Shown one piece after another: positions 10,930-22,328 of a stretch of DNA of 64,000 nt. Numbering within the stretch: position 1 is the stretch's first letter; each line of letters starts with the position of its first letter. A program made the position numbers and the translations under genes. The DNA is from Asterella californica (lineage: Eukaryota > Streptophyta > Marchantiopsida > Marchantiales > Aytoniaceae), in the NCBI GenBank assembly GCA_036924285.1, contig JAYKYS010000012.1, positions 2,666,001-2,730,000 on the forward strand, given 5' to 3'. The notes below the pieces were generated by a model. The model saw nothing but the letters and a program-made list of their open reading frames with translations, did not search any database and was not told where the DNA came from.

Positions 10930-11761
10930 CTAGAACTCCTTAAGTTTTCGTAATGCTTCTACTAACTCCAACAGCTCTTCCTTCTGTTGCCGTTGGAGCT
11001 CAACTACAACTTGCAAATCTTGAGCAATATCATCCAAGCTCAGTTCAGTCTCTTCAGATCTTTCGACTAGTGATAGTACCTGATGGTATAAATGCTCCAT
11101 CTCGACATGCTCCGCGTTATTATCCAATGTAGACTTTTCACTTTCTACCGAAGGATAGAATGTTACATTGTCCATGGCAGTGCTAGATCTTCTATCGCAT
11201 CCTCGAACTCATCTGACTCCTCTATCTCATGCTCTATGTCGAACAATGTAAATCAATTCTGCATGTGTTCAAGCCAATTTTGAACCGTCACTTCTTCTTG
11301 CAGACAGCGTTGAAAAGTCTATCTTGCTCATCTGAGGTTAACGTTTCGAACTCTTTTGCAGACATTCTTAAGAGCTTCTCTCCAATACTCTAGCCTTACC
11401 AATAGGCAGCTATTGGTAAGGCTGCCTCCGGATGATCACTTACGCTATAGTCAATCAATCCTAAATGAAATCGATATTGTCTCTTATTTCTCCTCTGTCC
11501 ACAAGCGTGCCAAGTCTTCCTAATGTCCGGCTGCAATTGACTGAAATATAACACATTCTTAGCAGAGCTTAACGAGGTCTATGCAAGTTCTACCACTTGC
11601 TTGAAACATCCTGGGAAATTGCAAGCCACATACGATACAAAACTCCATTTTTGATTTTTGATTATTCGCTGAATAAAAACAACCACCCACATGCATGGTA
11701 TGTTATTGATACACTCTTCAAGTTCTGTCAACGAGCACATTGAAGTTATGATGGCAGACAT
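10930..11761 (-). pseudogene. Decayed coding relic with coiled coil, family not recognised
   Basis: The - strand reads MCSLTELEECINNIPCMWVV, then after a stop YFSQLQPDIRKTWHACGQRR and YWREALKNV in another frame, then EHEIEESDEFEDAIED. It ends with a Leu/Glu/Gln-rich segment (LQVVVELQRQQKEELLELV) likely to form a coiled coil. Frame changes and stops rule out an intact protein, and a 13 bp perfect hairpin interrupts it at 11392-11423. The RKTWHACGQ...YWREAL layout resembles a relic at 15.1 kb, so this may be a repeated transposon protein. I do not recognise the family. Confidence 0.4.
11392..11423. repeat. Perfect hairpin, 13 bp arms
   Basis: The arms AGCCTTACCAATA and TATTGGTAAGGCT surround a 6-base loop. 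The hairpin lies within a degraded coding relic and shifts its frame. It is probably a templated inverted duplication rather than a terminator. Confidence 0.85.
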
Positions 11762-12590
11762 AGTGATTCCAAATGATTCAATGTGTACCTCTACTCAAGC
11801 TCTTCCGTCTTTGTTTCAGACAACACTGTTACATTGGAGCCTCTGAATCACTACAGCACATTCTGATGGTACCTCACATCCATGACTTCCATGTGAACAC
11901 CTCTTTTTGTCTCCCACCTTCGGATTACACCGAAGATTGCACTCCCGTCTTCAATCGCTGTCGACTGCACTGTTTCTAACATACACTTCCCATTGCAGTT
12001 CTCGTGTCCGTGTCCGTGCTGTCGCTCTCCAACTGTGATTCAGTCTAAACTTAAACAGCCAGGAACCAAAACCGTAGGCAGCAGGTACAAGGACTGAGGA
12101 AGACATTTTGAACTTCGAGAGACTTGGGAGGATCGACTGTTGGTTTTGGGGAGTGAGGAAGAAGAAAGCTGATCTCTGCTGCGGGGATCTTTCCGCTCAG
12201 ATATCGGTCAATGCATTTTCCTTCTTGGTGTCAATCAGCCTAACTGATAAAAGTTCCACGCACATGGAGCTTTGCTCTGTGTGTTTCTCGAGTATCTCCG
12301 GCATGCTCGATCGATGCAAAAAGGAAGGCCAAAGCAAAATGCAATCAGAACGTTTCTAGGTGAAACAGTACCCGTAGAACTCTTCGTTACAGAGGGTAAG
12401 GTTTCTGAAAAGGGTTGCGACTACGATCCGACATAATATTGTTTCTGGCATTGAAATCAACTTTAATCCGCTGCTCTTGAACTCTTACATGTACCTGTGG
12501 TTGCAAGTTGGGAAGCAACCCACGCTTGCAAGTGCAAGTTGCATTCGCATAAATACATTCACAAGTAGACATAGTCGGGTGAGCGTTTTG
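11762..12590. other. No recognised gene; contains inverted-repeat partner at 12091-12181
   Basis: Apart from the roughly 90 bp copy of the 2932-3021 sequence, I see no coding signal or RNA structure that I can support here. Confidence 0.45.
12091..12181 (+). repeat. About 90 bp repeat, inverted partner of 2932-3021
   Basis: It starts GGACTGAGGAAGACATTTTG and aligns with the reverse complement of 2932-3021 with roughly ten differences. Confidence 0.75.
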
Positions 12591-13395
12591 AAATTGATAA
12601 ACCATTGTTTAGGTGTGATAAACTGATAAATCACTGTTTAGCCTCAGATTAGGCCTGAGAAATTGATATATCATTGTTTAGATTGGTGAAAATATTAAAT
12701 AAAAGAAAAATATATTAAGCGATAGTCGTTACACGCCAATTCTAAAAACCCTTAGTGATTGAAGAGTTTAACTTGTGTCCTAATTTATGAGCTAACCTGA
12801 ATGCCACAAAAAAGAGTTATCTCACTAATAGAACCTATTTTCAACAAGGAGCTCCGCTTGCAATAGAATTGTGGAGCTATGCGTTAGCGATTTATCCGAT
12901 TCTATCTCTATTCTTTATCTTTTTCAGTTTTCACAACGACTCCTCCGAATGTTATCACTATTCTTTTTGGCTTTCATCACGACTCTATCGTCCGTTTTGC
13001 TTCACGATAAAAAGCTCTCCGTCTTCCTTTCGGATTTTCACTCTACGTAAAGCTATTCTACCGCATAGCAAAAATGCTTGTTCAGAGCCGCAAGCTCAAA
13101 CACTCTTTCTTGAATCATCGGGTAACAAATTCTTTTAATATTATTTTTGTTTAATTTATTTTTAACGAATTTAAATTATGATATATTAATCTTTTAACTT
13201 AGCCTAAAAAATGGATTATCAATTTATCAGTGGTGGTGGCATATTAATTTTCTAAATCTAAATCTAACCTTAAAAGTGACATATCAGTTTTTTTAACCGG
13301 AACCAAACCTAAACTGTGGCATATCAGTTTCAAAAACTAAACCCAGTCTAAACTGTGCTTTATCAGTTCTGAACCTAGACAGTGGTGCAGGGAAA
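12590..13395. mobile_element. Candidate non-autonomous DNA transposon with inverted subterminal repeats
   Basis: The left end (12590-12690) holds three copies of a motif like AACTGATAAATCACTGTTTAG. The right end (13190-13395) holds about five degenerate copies of its reverse complement, such as CTAAACTGTGCTTTATCAGTT and CTAAACTGTGGCATATCAGTTT. Multiple subterminal repeats in opposite orientation at two ends are typical of hAT- or Mutator-like DNA elements, where transposase binds. The roughly 500 bp interior has no recognisable coding region. The exact termini and a target duplication could not be fixed by eye. Confidence 0.55.
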
Positions 13396-13486
13396 AGATA
13401 GATGGTTTATCTAATATAATCCACTTAATAATACAAAGGGGAAAAGGTGAAATGGTGTATGTATAAGAGAAGCTGCTGACTGGAAT

Positions 13487-13534
13487 GGATTCTCCACATA
13501 AGCCACACTCTTGTGTAACTTAGGTGGAGAATCC
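13487..13534. repeat. Imperfect hairpin, 22 bp arms
   Basis: GGATTCTCCACATAAGCCACAC faces GTGTAACTTAGGTGGAGAATCC, with about 19 of 22 positions paired and a short loop. No flanking poly-T or gene suggests a terminator. Confidence 0.75.
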
Positions 13535-13730
13535 ACGATAAGCGGAAATTTGAAGATTTGTCTGGTTTTTCTTTTGTTTTAGAAATTTGAACAATTAAGT
13601 AACGTTTATCTAGATCGTGATAGGTGGAGCGAGCTTGATAAGGGAACTTAGGTTCGATAAGCCACACTTGAGATGTAAGCCATTGATATCGAAATAAACT
13701 ATAGTTTATAGAAATAAGTAGTTATCGTCC

Positions 13731-13990
13731 TTGCATATTCACCCTTCCCATCTTCGGATGGAGGGGAATATGCAGGGTAGTTTAATTTATCTTTTGATCT
13801 TTCTGATAAAAGGTATAAATTAAAATCTGTGATAAATAAATTTCCCTACTCCATGGACACGCAACTGTTTTATGGAGGGTGCTTTGAAGTGCATTATTTC
13901 AACTAATCAGGAATAGATATAACTGTTACCGTTCACATTTTTATATAGAAAATATGTTCTAATCTTTACAATATTTATTTGTAGTACTTC
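13731..13990 (+). repeat. Dispersed TGCATATT repeat, short or diverged copy
   Basis: It begins TTGCATATTCACCCTTCCCATCTTC and folds onto GGAGGGGAATATGCA. It continues with the TTTAATTTATC...TAAATTAAA foldback seen in the other copies. The 3' part is not clearly alignable, so the end is approximate. Confidence 0.5.
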
Positions 13991-14547
13991 TAATTATTTA
14001 TAAAACTGTTATTGCTTTAATATTTATAAAATAATCATTAATAATTCGTGAAAATTAATTTATTTAGAAAAGCAAATATTTCTTACTTAAACCTCTGGTA
14101 TGACTATAAAAGTTTGAAAAGGAATATTCTTTTTTCTTCACCGTGTGCTTTGAGCCTCAAGAAAGGATTCTTTTCTGCTCCAAGCAACCTAGATTAACAT
14201 TCATCAGTAAATACTAAGTAGTTTGTTTTGAAATGAATCACAACTTGTAAAGCTAGCAAAGAACTTTCATTTAATTCTAATTTTTGCAGATTTCATGTGA
14301 GATGAAAACGTAATCACAAGAATCATTTTCTACATAACGAATAAATTTCTCAGTTCTCTGAAGCGAACCCGCGAAATGTGTTATACTGAATAACCAAGAG
14401 AACTTGTAATCATACCGTGGGTTTAACAACCCTTTAAGTACCTGAGCCAACTGTTGCATTAGAATTTCCTTTATGCTCTCTGTTCTTGTTAGTTTCTTTT
14501 CGACATAGGTTTCCTGGTTGTTGATTCATTGTAAGAGTAAGAGCACC
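13991..14547. other. AT-rich stretch without a recognised gene
   Basis: Only short open frames without motifs are present. Confidence 0.45.
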
Positions 14548-14868
14548 TGCATATTCACATCCAGGCGTGTAATTTATTACTTAATCTTTTCTGCCCGAAG
14601 GATTAAGTAATAAATTAGGTTATTAAATTAAAATTATATTGAATTAATATATTAATAATTATAACTTCTCGAACTTGTATTTTTTGAAGTGCGGCAGTCT
14701 ACTCAAGATTTATGGTTTATTTTTTAAGTATAATTAATAATTAATATTTATATGAATATTTAATTATTTTTATTCACTTGGTATATAACTTTTTGTTAAT
14801 ATTTATATAATTCTCCGATAACAACAAGCAGAGCAAAAGTTCCCATCATTCATCCGACCTGCATATTT
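14548..14868 (+). repeat. Dispersed TGCATATT repeat, copy 2 (best preserved)
   Basis: It opens TGCATATTCACATCC. It contains a near-perfect foldback, TAATTTATTACTTAATC facing GATTAAGTAATAAATTA, then TTATGGTT, a long AT tract and CAAAAGTTCCCATC, and ends at TGCATATT. The start and end share TGCATATT in direct orientation. No open reading frame is seen. Confidence 0.65.
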
Positions 14869-14917
14869 AGGATCGCTGATGTAATTTAAACTCGTTGGAT
14901 AACCAAGAAAATCCCAG

Positions 14918-14966
14918 ACAAACCCTTAAATTGTAAAAAACCAGACAAACCCTTAAATTGTACCTA
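14918..14966. repeat. Short tandem duplication (about 26 bp)
   Basis: CCAGACAAACCCTTAAATTGTA occurs twice in succession, separated by AAAAAA. Confidence 0.85.
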
Positions 14967-15067
14967 AAAGGCGAGAAGCAAATCGTTCTTACGACCTCCA
15001 TCCATCTGAAGGTACCAACCGACCTATAAGTTTCCGCATTTCGCTCCTCTACTCTCCTGTTCTTAGA

Positions 15068-15970
15068 TCAACTTACTAGCTCCCTCCAATATTTCATACT
15101 AACTGCTCCATCCATCGGATGCACGCGGAGACAAAACGTTTTGACCTGTTTCTTTGTCCACAAACATGCAAATCTGGTTCCCTTTAGGAGAGAATTATGA
15201 GTGCTTGCTCTATTAGGAGTGAGTGACGACAGGGGTACATGAGTTGCATCCGTCCATTCTTCACTGATATTCCACACTTACACAATCGACGGAAATCTGA
15301 ACGAGGTGCTAGGGCGTCGTAAGTTGCAACTGCAAGTCAGTCAATCAAGTGACTGCATCCTCGACAAGATTCTTGGAAGCGGAAAGCTCTGGCAGTCGCA
15401 CTCGAGTCGTCAGCACACTCCCACCAAGCCCCCACAAACAGGTGCGCGGCGTGGGATGCAGAGCGAATATAGTGTACCATCTTTTCCAAGCATTCTCGCG
15501 TACTTGACATCTCATCACGGATTCGGTAACAATTCAAATGACGACGTCATCCCTGCGGTATGAAGCATTCTTCCGTATCTTCCTCGCCAGCATTTACGAA
15601 TGGAATACTTGACATCGACATGAGGTCCAGAATCACCGTAATCAGGGAGGAATGTGATTGAGATAAGTTCAGAATATTCACGTGGTTCATTCCTGGTCCT
15701 CATTCCACGATCTCTAGTGCAGCTGAGCTAATCCGGTTGTCGCGGTTCCCATCGCGGAATAAAAATCAACTGCCTCTCGTGTCGGCAGAGCCCCAGCTGC
15801 GGATCCAGGATAGTGTAACCAGGACGACTTTCACTTGTAGTGCGCGACATTCCGCTCCAAATTAGGCGAACCCCAAACGCACCGTTTGAGCAAAGGGGAA
15901 GGAGATTCCGAGTCATGAAGGAAGACTCCATGTTTGCAAGGAAAGAAACACGCGACGCAATGAATAGCAA
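15068..15970 (-). pseudogene. Decayed minus-strand coding relic, family not recognised
   Basis: Several - strand frames look protein-like but are broken: LFVGAWWECADDSSATARAF, ISITFLPDYGDSGPHVDVKY, GTRFACLWTKKQVKTFC and VHPMDGAVSMKYWRELVS. The last two echo the HACGQRRNKRQYRF...HPEAA...YWREALKNV pattern of the relic at 10.9-11.8 kb, in the same order and strand. This suggests two members of one repeat protein family. I cannot name the family, and the frames are too disrupted to define exons. Confidence 0.3.
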
Positions 15971-16099
15971 ACGGATGGAAAGACCCCATCAAGCCTTACA
16001 AGGGAAAGAGGTAACCGAAGAGCAAAACAACCAACGTCCGGAAAGAGGAAGAATATCGAGGCTAAGCATTCCTATCAGTAATTCTAAGGTCGCTTATCA

Positions 16100-17260
16100 G
16101 GTCGTTTATCGTTCTTAAAATATCACATATCAGTAAATCAAAAATCTTGTATTCAACGTGTGCACATGAAATAGCATCGCCTACTGCAATCGTTCTCATG
16201 TGGATCACGTCTTGCTAAAGGTCTCTGTAAAGTAATAGAAACTTGTTGTCTAAAAAGTAATGCAAAATGAAAAAGAAGTGTGCAGCAGAAGTTGATGACT
16301 GTAACCTACTCTATCGAAGGACCGTGTTGATAATAAAGAGAAGAGTAAGAATCATATAACGATCGCACGAAAGAAACGAGACTCGTGAGATCCATCGTCA
16401 TCCATGAGCTCCCTAAAGATGGAAACACGATAAATGTTATTAAAAAGCATTTTCCATGTCCACTTGTAAGACAACCCAATCGGGATGGATGTCCAAGAGA
16501 ACCTTAATGTCAAAAGAAATAGACTCACAACCTCCAAGCGTCACAACTCCAAACAAATGTCGACAAAGGTGATCTTGAAAAGTATTTTAAAGTTGAAGAA
16601 CAACGATACGACTAATAAGTCGTAAGAGAATCTTATCGATGACTATCGATCAAATCTCTCTGCCATTCTTCATCATGATCAAAATTCTAATTGTTCCCAA
16701 TACTTGAGTTATAGAATGTAGAATGAGTTACTGCTACTACTACCTAAAAAGCTCTATGAAACAACTCGAGAGATTGTTTGTCTGAAAACAATCCGGTAGG
16801 TGCTCGTAGATCACAAGTAGACCTCGAGAAGATAGACGTGGAGTTGTACACAAGACAAAGACAAACAAAGATCTATCGAGACATAATGGCTCATTAGGCT
16901 GATAGTCCTAAACCTCATATGATGGAAGGTCAGCCGGTGAGAGATGAAGAAAATGCAATGCTCTAGCAGCTCTACTATACTATGCAACATGACCTAACGT
17001 CTTACAACGTCGTATACGAGTAAAAGATGATACGTCACGTATAGAAACAGACTCACTCTTATCTCATGCAGCACGTAATGATTCCTCCTGTAAGGACGGA
17101 GGCACCAACCAGATAATAAGAAGAACAATAACCACGCCGTCTCGTCTTTGATGTTCCGTGTCAACATGTCAAGAAGTAGACGCAATGCTTGTCTCATCTC
17201 GTCATGGAGAGCATGGTAAGCTGATGGAACAAACACCGACAAGGAAAACTAATCTAGAAC
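16100..17260 (-). pseudogene. LINE-type reverse transcriptase relic
   Basis: On the - strand, ALRLLLDMLTRNIKDETAW and LFFLLSGWCLRP (17.2-17.1 kb) are followed further on by LLDIHPDWVVLQVDMENAF at about 16.5 kb. Then, after a stop and frame changes, come NNIYRVSIFRELM and SLVSFVRSLYDSYSSLYY. The HPDWVVLQVDxxNAFNxxxR block with downstream FVRSxY is the palm region of a family of plant non-LTR-like reverse transcriptases. Only a fragment survives. No endonuclease, FxDD box or poly-A end was found, and the middle (16.6-17.0 kb) is too degraded to read. It is not functional. Confidence 0.65.
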
Positions 17261-18550
17261 AATCTTAGAATAGTGTCACTGTGGACTCTCAACTACTCCC
17301 ACGACTCAAGAAGAACTCTAGGAAGAAGGACCATAATGACTGCACGTAAACCTCCGCTCTCGGCTAACCTGGACATCCCATGTGGTCTTATCATAACCCT
17401 TGTGTATCTTTCTCACATGAGACTTTACTCTTTGCGAGATATATAACTGATTGTCTATCGGACATGATGTGTCTCAAATCATTCTCAATCTCATGAGAGA
17501 AGAGTACCTATAGTTAGGAAAAAAACGATATTCACCAAACGGTACTTGTAATAAAAACATCTCAAAACTATACTCTCAAATAAAGAACTCTAATCCTCTA
17601 GAGATAAAAAAACACACTCTATGTAACAAAAAATACATTCAGAAATCTCTCAAAAATTATAAAAATAATTTTATAACCTAAAAATCCAAAAATATTTAAT
17701 ATTCACTATATTTTTATAAAATATATCAATTCTAGAAAACAAATAAAAAATAAATTATAAACAAATCTTCACTAACCCACCTTGGCACACTCCACTCTCC
17801 TAACCTACACTCTCTCCCCTCCCCGCGTTAAGGTAGTATAAACATTCGTACCTGCAAAAGGGAAATCGGTACTTTTCCCTCAGCTCCACGCGGCAAGGTG
17901 CCTACCGAAGAAGAAAAATCTTCTCGGTTCTGACATTCGACAGCCGGTGTTTTATTTATAGCAGGAATATTGGTCGGCAATTGGATAACAAAGAATATTG
18001 TCTCCTAGTCAGTATATGCGATTCCATCCAATCGTATTACGGCCTTATGGTTACGATGACTCTTACGTTGTCAGCTCTGGAAGTGTGTCTGGAGGCGCAG
18101 AAGCTGATGCGGATGCGAATGACGTGTAAACTTGAACTTGTCTCAGCATTGTCGATAGGTTCGAATTGTGTAATGATTTCCACAAATGATGGAACTTCAG
18201 ATTTCCAAATCCCGTTCTTCATTCAGAACCTGCAGTATGATAGATACTTTCTAGCAAGGAATACGCCTCCACCCATTCAACTTGTGTAAAAAGAAATTAC
18301 ACCTTACCACAGAAAATGAATTAAACATCATCTCAAACGCGAGTTGTCTTGAACATCATCCCACCCTCTGCAGAGGGTGGAGTGGCATGCCTCTTTTATG
18401 GGGAGGTTGTGCAGCTTGTTAGACATAGATAATGTTTAGAAAGTGTTTCTTTTCATTTTTCATTTAAAGGTTTCGCTTTATATCTTACGATGAGGTTTTT
18501 TCACTTGTCCACTATGTATCTTACGATGAATATGCATGAGTCTAGCATCC
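17261..18550. other. No recognised gene; one 102-codon ORF of unknown meaning
   Basis: A + strand frame at 17981-18289 is open for 102 codons but matches nothing I know, and it has no splice sites or neighbours that support it. A 20 bp perfect palindrome lies at 18361. Confidence 0.35.
18361..18380. repeat. Perfect 20 bp palindrome
   Basis: CCACCCTCTGCAGAGGGTGG reads the same on both strands. It is GC-rich within AT-rich surroundings. No function is evident. Confidence 0.85.
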
Positions 18551-18830
18551 ATGCATATTCACTCCATCTTCCAGTAGAGAAGGTAAATATAGAAAGGTTA
18601 GGTAAATAAATTAAAGTCACAATAAACTAATGTATAAATAACTATTGATTCTCTGACTTGTACTTTAGTGCGACAGTTTACTCATGCTTTATGGTTCATG
18701 TTGAGGTTTTCTTATTTATAAATATTTTACTTTTTCTCATCAGTTTTGATATAGAATTTTTGCTTAACACTTATATATTTTCTCGTTAACAAGAAAAAAA
18801 GTTCTCAAAATTTCATCTTGCTTGCATATT
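18551..18830 (+). repeat. Dispersed TGCATATT repeat, copy 3
   Basis: It starts ATGCATATTCACTCCATCTTCC and shows the CTTGTACTTTAGTGCGACAG...TTTATGGTT core and an AAAAAAGTTCTCA tract. It ends at CTTGCATATT. It is more diverged than copy 2 but the order of parts is the same. Confidence 0.6.
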
Positions 18831-19280
18831 ATGCTATAATTGTATGAGTTAATATAGTGAAACGCCTCAAAAGAAGAGACCAGACATGAATCCAAAAGAC
18901 GATCCACTGCCAAAGACATCATTGTTTATCAATGGACACATTTGCAATTGGGGGCAGGAAGTGAAGAGTCCGTGAAGGGAACTGAATTTAGTTTTCTAAG
19001 ATCACAAATTTGTGATTCAGCTGATTGTAGTCAAAAGGAGAGAAATTTGTGATTTAAGAATTAAAGCAAACCAACTATCTATCTATGGTGGAAGAATCGA
19101 TTTTCTTATCTATGTTATAGTTTATTACTACAACAATCACCTTCAAGTAGTGTTTTCTTTTATACGAAAAGTCTCTTATCTAACTCTTTGCAAATGAACA
19201 AAAGTTATAAAAAGTTATAGTTACTTCATTCACGTTGCTGTATATAGTCTCAATAGCATATGGACACATTACTACTTCCT
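18831..19280. other. AT-rich stretch without a recognised gene
   Basis: One 61-codon frame is present, without motifs. Nothing else is seen. Confidence 0.4.
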
Positions 19281-19395
19281 TGCATATTATTCACCTCTTC
19301 CAAGTTCAGAAGAGGGGAATATGCAAAAAACTTTAATTTATATCTTAACTCTTTTTTTTGAAAAAGTTAGGTTATAAATTAAAGTTTACAAACTA
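19281..19395 (+). repeat. Dispersed TGCATATT repeat, 5' fragment
   Basis: It carries the two foldbacks of the family, TGCATATTATTCACCTCTTCC facing GAAGAGGGGAATATGCA and TTTAATTTATATCTTAAC facing GTTAGGTTATAAATTAAA. It lacks the 3' half. Confidence 0.55.
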
Positions 19396-20260
19396 AAAAT
19401 ATTTTTATTTGTGAGAGTGAAAGATTTTTATATCAAATAAAGATTTTATTCGCATAAGTCATTTATAGATTTTGTATAACCGAAGTTATAACCGAAGTTA
19501 ACATAATGAAGTTATCAAATGAGATAGCATTTTAGCATTTTAAATCTAATGAAGAGAAAAACATGTACAACCAATATCGAAGACACCATCACTTCCCAAA
19601 ACTTTTTAACCTCTCACTCATCATAATCGTCGTTAATTATAAACTCTCAAACTTTGTAAACGTCAATGATCATCAGGAATTTTCTTTCTGGTTTTCTCTT
19701 GTGAATGTGGAATTGAATATACATGCTTGGCGCGCAACGGGAAGAATGTGTAGAACAGGAAAGTTATTAGAGTTGGTTGTGTTTTGGTATTTCGCATATC
19801 GCAAAATAATTATTTGTTCTGAAGAGGCGATATGCATGCTAGATCTGATTTTGAAGAACTATTGTTGTCTTTTAATTTGATTATCATTTATAAACTAGAG
19901 ACTAAACTAATCTGAATAAGTGTTAACTGTAATATGGTCTAGAGGTGCGAAAAGTCTCAAGAATAACCCATCAGATTTACATGTGAAAATGCTCTTCTAG
20001 ACTATAATATGATCCTTGTACGAAAGGCAATTTATAGAATCAGAATGTTAAATTATTCCTTAACTGCAAAAAAAAGATAGAAAATAAATGAATTGAGGTG
20101 TGTTGCAATCTTCTACCAGAAGAGAAGATGAAGAGAGTGAATATGCATGCGAGATTTTGACCCTACGGTCGTGAGTGCTGATGTCATGTCACGTGGCTGG
20201 TTGTAACATTTCTTCTCACACTGGCTCTCTAAAATTTAGCATAGGACGGGAACACTACAA
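19396..20260. other. No recognised gene
   Basis: A 105-codon + frame at 19563-19880 has no motif. Near 20110-20150 there is a GAAGAGAGTGAATATGCATGC string that may be another scrap of the dispersed repeat. Confidence 0.35.
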
Positions 20261-20263
20261 ATC

Positions 20264-21264
20264 ATGGTGAAGCTAAGTTCTTTCCTTCTCTTGCAACGTC
20301 ATTTTTTGATTATGATGCTGCCATGTTTATTCGACATGGCGATGCCACTCATGCTCCTATTTGGACTATTTGGACTATATTTTTGCATTTTGTTTGTGCT
20401 CCGTGATGAAATTGTGGTGTTCTCGCACGTCAACCAAACATGGTTGATATTTTTTTTTACTCTGTTTCTTCTTCTACTCATATTACTGACGATCTCGATC
20501 ATATTAGTCATGATCCTTTTATCGATCATATTAGTCATGATCCTTTTATCGATCCTGCTGCTTCTTGTGATCCAAACACTTCAGATCCATATCATTTTGC
20601 ACCTACTATTCCTACTGCTCCGGCTTGGAACACTCCATCCGCTTCCATGTCTTCTCATGATACTAACAGTTCTCAAAGTGAAAGTACTTCAGACGTCTGT
20701 ATATTCTAATACACTTCTTGCTACCATTTGCTTCTCTGGATGATCTTGTTGATTTGAAACAACCGCCGCTTAGCTTGAATGTTAGTCAACTCGAGTGAAA
20801 ACATATGTACATATATCTCGGTATGGATTTTGCTCAAAAGCATCCTCACTTCCTGCTAGAAATTGATTTTCTCTTTGTCGCTCAGGTTTTCCTTACTCTC
20901 TTCGGACCCTACATGTATCTTGGGAATACGGAGGATGGTAATTGGCTGGTGTTGCAGGGCAGCAGTTCACAAATATTCACGTATCCTCAGTTTTTCCTTG
21001 AAAACAATACTCTACTTCTGAAGCTCACTATTTGTGTTCTCTATAGAATATGCTCTCTTCTTTGTGTTTTTTTTGTCTTGGATCCTTCAAAGCACCACTT
21101 TCTCTACAAGCACTACCTACAACCCACTCGTCTTCATGTTTCTACGGAGACTTGCAAGAGCCAAGCAGACTTCCCCATCCAGAACTCCCATCGAACTATA
21201 TGTGACAGTCTATAAGAAGATTGGAGGTGATCTCAAACTAGAAATTTTGCCTCTCCTCGGGTGA
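20264..21264 (+). other. Overlapping open frames of uncertain meaning
   Basis: Three + strand frames overlap here (159, 89 and 136 codons). The frame containing MVDIFFYSVSSSTHITDDLD followed by Pro/Ser/Thr-rich sequence looks more protein-like than the Leu-rich 159-codon frame, which reads T-rich DNA. I recognise no domain. A 27 bp tandem duplication lies inside. This may be a degraded retrotransposon linker region, but I cannot show it. Confidence 0.25.
20497..20550. repeat. 27 bp perfect tandem duplication
   Basis: GATCATATTAGTCATGATCC plus TTTTATC occurs twice in succession. The 27 bp length preserves the frame and gives DHISHDPFI repeated in one frame. Confidence 0.9.
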
Positions 21265-22328
21265 TGAACTCCACTTTCAAGGTTTGAGTTGCATAGTTGT
21301 AAAAAGCCCACTAGATGTCAAGAAGAAGCTGGCAGTGGCAGTGGCATTGGATTGGAACTGCAGCAGACACTTGGAGGTGAAATCTGTATTAAATCCTTTA
21401 CAAACAGAGGGCTTCACACTTATGTGAGAATGATCGCTGAAGAATGTATGCTATTGTCTGAAGGATGACAATGAGCAACACCACATCTCAAGAATGTTTC
21501 TTAGAGCATGATCCATGATGGTAAAAAATTGTACATATTTTTAAGAGCGAGTGATACAAAAAACAGAGTTGAGTTGACGACTTATACTAACATGTTTTCC
21601 ATAGCGCTGCAATACAATAAGTACAAGAGTCTTTCATCATTCTTCATTACTTTCCGCACATGCTTAACAAGTATGTTAGCATTCGGTAAGTACTATGTTT
21701 CACAACGTTAGCTTATGGAACCAGCGACTTCTACGACCATTTGAAGTTCGCCGTGACTTCCTAAGGTAGGAAATTGTGCGAAGGCTCATGCAGTTTTGGT
21801 GCGTAGACCAAAGGTGACCAGAATGACCTTAATGCAACCTCTCAAGTCCTGATTTTATAAGCAAAAAAAATGGACAACCTCTCGGTATCTTCCCAAAATT
21901 TATCTAGACTGAACCTTGGAACCCTCGAGTTTTATATTGTGGGGGGGTAAAAATCCAAGTGTCGCCTTCTGTGCGTGTCAAGTGTCTTACATGTAGGTAT
22001 GCCAAGTGGTATGTGTGTGGATCGCCAAGTGTAAAGCATGCACCACGCCATGTCATCTAAACTTACCACCTCAACTGTAACACGTTGTCAGTCTCTCTGT
22101 CCATTCAGCATCATGTCTCATCAGCATCTCGGATGTCATGTCAATCTGTCAGACGTCCAGTCAGCACTATAACGTGTGAAATCTTAAAAATCATAATTGT
22201 CCGTAACTCCGTTGTCTTAGTTTTGTTCGTGACGTTAAAAAAGATCAATTTTGATCACCTCGACAAAGACTATCCAACGGTGTAGTCAGAAATATTTGTG
22301 GAGCACAAGACATGGGTTGATGTTCCGA
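21265..22328. other. Left flank of the large retrotransposon, no recognised gene
   Basis: Sequence at 21900-22300 includes a G7 run, CAAGTGTCGCC and CCGTAACTCCGTTG...GACCTCGACAAAGACTATCC-like strings reminiscent of plant retrotransposon LTRs, but no boundaries are visible. It does not match the relic on the right flank of the element. Confidence 0.35.

Noticed and set aside
20264..20743. 159-codon Leu-rich ORF resembling a membrane protein
   Set aside because: Hydrophobicity comes from T-rich DNA; the overlapping frame with the 9-residue duplication looks more protein-like, and no homologue is recognised.
21900..22328. Left half of the older relic element
   Set aside because: The expected N-terminal part of its LTR ORF is not readable in any frame; LTR-like strings here seem to belong to something else.
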